NCBI GenBank assembly: GCA_039105265.1
Contig: JAPFFF010000418.1
Coordinates: 1-23,170 of the forward strand
Direction of reading: 5' to 3'
DNA: 23,170 bases
Source of the DNA: Tritrichomonas musculus
Lineage: Eukaryota > Parabasalia > Tritrichomonadida > Tritrichomonadidae
Below the pieces are notes generated by a model. That model had not been told where the DNA came from and made no database searches. It saw only the letters and a program-made list of their open reading frames with translations. Positions 20,437 through 23,170 of this stretch are shown here, one piece after another (positions within the stretch are counted from its first letter, which is position 1; the number at the start of each line of letters is the position of its first letter). Position numbers and translations under genes: made by a program.

Positions 20437-23170
20437 CTCACAAGTGAACAGAGTTAAATAAAACACAAATCTCAAACACTTTTGTAAGATAATTATAAAC
20501 GATTTCGAAATTAAGTAAAATCAGTAAAAATTAAAGCTTAATCTCAATTATTCTTATTCAAACGTTTCTCACAAGTGAACAGAGTTAAATAAAACACAAA
20601 TCTCAAACACTTTTGTAAGATAATTATAAACGATTTCGAAATTAAGTAAAATCAGTAAAAATTAAAGCTTAATCTCAATTATTCTTATTCAAACGTTTCT
20701 CACAAATGAACAGAGTTAAATAAAACACAAATCTCAAACACTTTTGTAAGATAATTAAAAACGATTTCGAAATTAAGTAAAATCAGTAAAAATTAAAGCT
20801 TAATCTCAGTTATTCTTATTCAAACGTTTCTCACAAGTGAACAGAGTTAAATAAAACACAAATCTCAAACACTTTTGTAAGATAATTAAAAACGATTTCG
20901 AAATTAAGTAAAATCAGTAAAAATTAAAGCTTAATCTCAGTTATTCTTATTCAAACGTTTCTCACAAGTGAACAGAGTTAAATAAAACACAAATCTCAAA
21001 CACTTTTGTAAGATAATTAAAAACGATTTCGAAATTAAGTAAAATCAGTAAAAATTAAAGCTTAATCTCAGTTATTCTTAATCTAACATTTCTCACAAGT
21101 GAACAGAGTTAAATAAAACACAAATCTCAAACACTTTTGTAAGATAATTATAAACGATTTCGAAATTAAGTAAAATCAGTAAAAATTAAAGCTTAATCTC
21201 AATTATTCTTATTCAAACGTTTCTCACAAGTGAACAGAGTTAAATAAAACACAAATCTCAAACACTTTTGTAAGATAATTATAAACGATTTCGAAATTAA
21301 GTAAAATCAGTAAAAATTAAAGCTTAATCTCAATTATTCTTATTCTAACATTTCTCACAAATGAACAGAGTTAAATAAAACACAAATCTCAAACACTTTT
21401 GTAAGATAATTAAAAACGATTTCGAAATTAAGTAAAATCAGTAAAAATTAAAGCTTAATCTCAGTTATTCTTATTCAAACGTTTCTCACAAATGAACAGA
21501 GTTAAATAAAACACAAATCTCAAACACTTTTATAAGATAATTAAAAACGATTTCGAAATTAAGTAAAATCAGTAAAAATTAAAGCTTAATCTCAGTTATT
21601 CTTATTCAAACGTTTCTCACAAATGAACAGAGTTAAATAAAACACAAATCTCAAACACTTTTGTAAGATAATTAAAAACGATTTCGAAATTAAGTAAAAT
21701 CAGTAAAAATTAAAGCTTAATCTCAGTTATTCTTATTCAAACGTTTCTCACAAATGAACAGAGTTAAATAAAACACAAATCTCAAACACTTTTGTAAGAT
21801 AATTATAAACGATTTCGAAATTAAGTAAAATCAGTAAAAATTAAAGCTTAATCTCAGTTATTCTTAATCTAACATTTCTCACAAATGAACAGAGTTAAAT
21901 AAAACACAAATCTCAAACACTTTTGTAAGATAATTAAAAACGATTTCGAAATTAAGTAAAATCAGTAAAAATTAAAGCTTAATCTCAGTTATTCTTAATC
22001 TAACATTTCTCACAAATGAACAGAGTTAAATAAAACACAAATCTCAAACACTTTTGTAAGATAATTAAAAACGATTTCGAAATTAAGTAAAATCAGTAAA
22101 AATTAAAGCTTAATCTCAGTTATTCTTATTCAAACGTTTCTCACAAATGAACAGAGTTAAATAAAACACAAATCTCAAACACTTTTGTAAGATAATTAAA
22201 AACGATTTCGAAATTAAGTAAAATCAGTAAAAATTAAAGCTTAATCTCAATTATTCTTAATCTAACATTTCTCACAAATGAACAGAGTTAAATAAAACAC
22301 AAATCTCAAACACTTTTGTAAGATAATTAAAAACGATTTCGAAATTAAGTAAAATCAGTAAAAATTAAAGCGCAATATCAATTATTCTTATTCAAACGTT
22401 TCTCACAAATGAACAGAGTTAAATAAAACACAAATCTCAAACACTTTTGTAAGATAATTAAAAACGATTTCGAAATTAAGTAAAATCAGTAAAAATTAAA
22501 GCTTAATCTCAATTATTCTTAATCTAACATTTCTCACAAATGAACAGAGTTAAATAAAACACAAATCTCAAACACTTTTGTAAGATAATTAAAAACGATT
22601 TCGAAATTAAGTAAAATCAGTAAAAATTAAAGCTTAATCTCAATTATTCTTAATCTAACGTTTCTCACAAGTGAACAGAGTTAAATAAAACACAAATCTC
22701 AAACACTTTTGTAAGATAATTAAAAACGATTTCGAAATTAAGTAAAATCAGTAAAAATTAAAGCTTAATCTCAATTATTCTTAATCTAACATTTCTCACA
22801 AATGAACAGAGTTAAATAAAACACAAATCTCAAACACTTTTGTAAGATAATTATAAACGATTTCGAAATTAAGTAAAATCAGTAAAAATTAAAGCTTAAT
22901 CTCAATTATTCCTATTCAAACGTTTCTCACAAATGAACAGAGTTAAATAAAACACAAATCTCAAACACTTTTGTAAGATAATTAAAAACGATTTCGAAAT
23001 TAAGTAAAATCAGTAAAAATTAAAGCTTAATCTCAGTTATTCTTATTCAAACGTTTCTCACAAGTGAACAGAGTTAAATAAAACACAAATCTCAAACACT
23101 TTTGTAAGATAATTAAAAACGATTTCGAAATTAAGTAAAATCAGTAAAAATTAAAGCTTAATCTCAGTTA
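20437..23170 (+). repeat. Higher-order repeat, partial copies E and F (H23-H29 then H1-H14)
   Basis: Units 157-163 (20437-21353) match H23-H29: two G8+T60+A111 units, a common unit, G8, G8 with tail Q, then G8+T60+A111 with tails P and R. Units 164-177 restart at H1 (21354) and run to H14, which the window edge truncates. H8 (22271-22401), H10 with tail S and H12 with C118 are all in place. The 29-unit order therefore resumes after the mosaic block and probably continues to the right of the window. Confidence 0.88.

Larger units (their letters stand above)
1..23170 (+). repeat. 131-bp satellite DNA array, 176 full units plus one partial, all head-to-tail
   Basis: The sequence is a single tandem array. 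Each unit begins CTCACAA and ends CGTTT or CATTT, and the next starts exactly 131 bases on (1, 132, 263, 394 ... 23057). The phase computed from position 1 still fits the final unit, so there is no net indel over 176 consecutive units. All units lie in the same orientation. Composition of unit 1 is 60 A, 40 T, 12 G and 19 C, so the strand shown is clearly A-rich. Units differ at about a dozen recurrent sites only. No gene, transposon or spacer interrupts the array, and neither array border is in the window. Such arrays are known from eukaryotic centromeric and pericentromeric heterochromatin; assigning this one to a centromere is inference. I do not recognise the monomer as a named family. Confidence 0.99.

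Noticed and set aside
1-23170. Protein-coding repeats or long open reading frames
   Set aside because: In each unit the forward frames stop at TGA 9-11, TAA 19-21 and TAA 23-25. The reverse frames also stop in every unit near its end, in all four tail types and in GC-type units. No frame can stay open much longer than one unit.
1-23170. CRISPR-like regular array, with conserved and variable parts alternating
   Set aside because: The variable part is not made of unique spacers. It takes only a few recurrent forms differing at one to three bases, and whole units are homologous.
1-23170. Transposon, LTR element or gene inserted in the array
   Set aside because: Every base is accounted for by the 131-bp phase. 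There is no foreign sequence, target-site duplication or inverted segment.
1-23170. Naming the species or a known satellite family
   Set aside because: I do not recognise the monomer. Base composition and array form fit many animals and plants, so any name would be a guess. A search of the 131-bp unit against satellite and genome databases would decide it.

Overview
The whole window is one uninterrupted head-to-tail satellite DNA array. The repeat unit is 131 bp, about 24% G+C (60 A, 40 T, 12 G, 19 C in the first unit). I laid a 131-base ruler from position 1. Unit n starts at 1+131(n-1), and the phase still holds at the last unit, which starts at 23057. The window therefore holds 176 complete units plus 114 bases of a 177th, with no net insertion or deletion in 23 kb. 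Both ends of the window cut through the array, so its true borders are not visible. There are no genes, RNA genes, transposons, inverted units or unique spacers. Every reading frame on both strands meets a stop inside every unit. This is typical of a eukaryotic (peri)centromeric or heterochromatic satellite. The species and chromosome cannot be named from the sequence.

The units are almost identical. Nearly all variation falls on a small set of recurrent sites. In unit coordinates these are 8 (A/G), 30 (C/T), 48 (G/A), 60 (A/T), 88 (G/A), a linked set 102/103/107 (T,T,C or G,C,A), 111 (G/A), 118 (T/C) and a linked tail 121/124/128. The tail has four forms: P = T,A,G; Q = A,T,A; R = T,T,A; S = A,T,G. 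Read as barcodes, these variants show a hidden higher-order repeat of 29 units (3,799 bp). I call its units H1 to H29.

Layout: units 1-6 (1-786) are H1-H4 plus a two-unit cap. A complete H1-H29 follows (787-4585), then H1-H13 (4586-6288), then a 12-unit divergent stretch containing half of a 786-bp tandem duplication (6289-7860). A second complete H1-H29 (7861-11659) is followed by H1-H21 (11660-14410). Next comes a 46-unit mosaic of shuffled and contracted pieces (14411-20436). The window ends with H23-H29 running into H1-H14 (20437-23170). Above the 29-mer there is a larger period of 54 units (7,074 bp): units 1-48 match units 55-102 with one base different at the barcode sites.

Together this shows an array shaped by repeated unequal exchange or block amplification at several nested scales (1, 6, 29 and 54 units). 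Very recent homogenisation has left only about four private point changes in 23 kb. No protein-based system is present. The interest lies in the array architecture, one strictly invariant core with a 10-bp palindrome, and its value as a candidate centromeric repeat.
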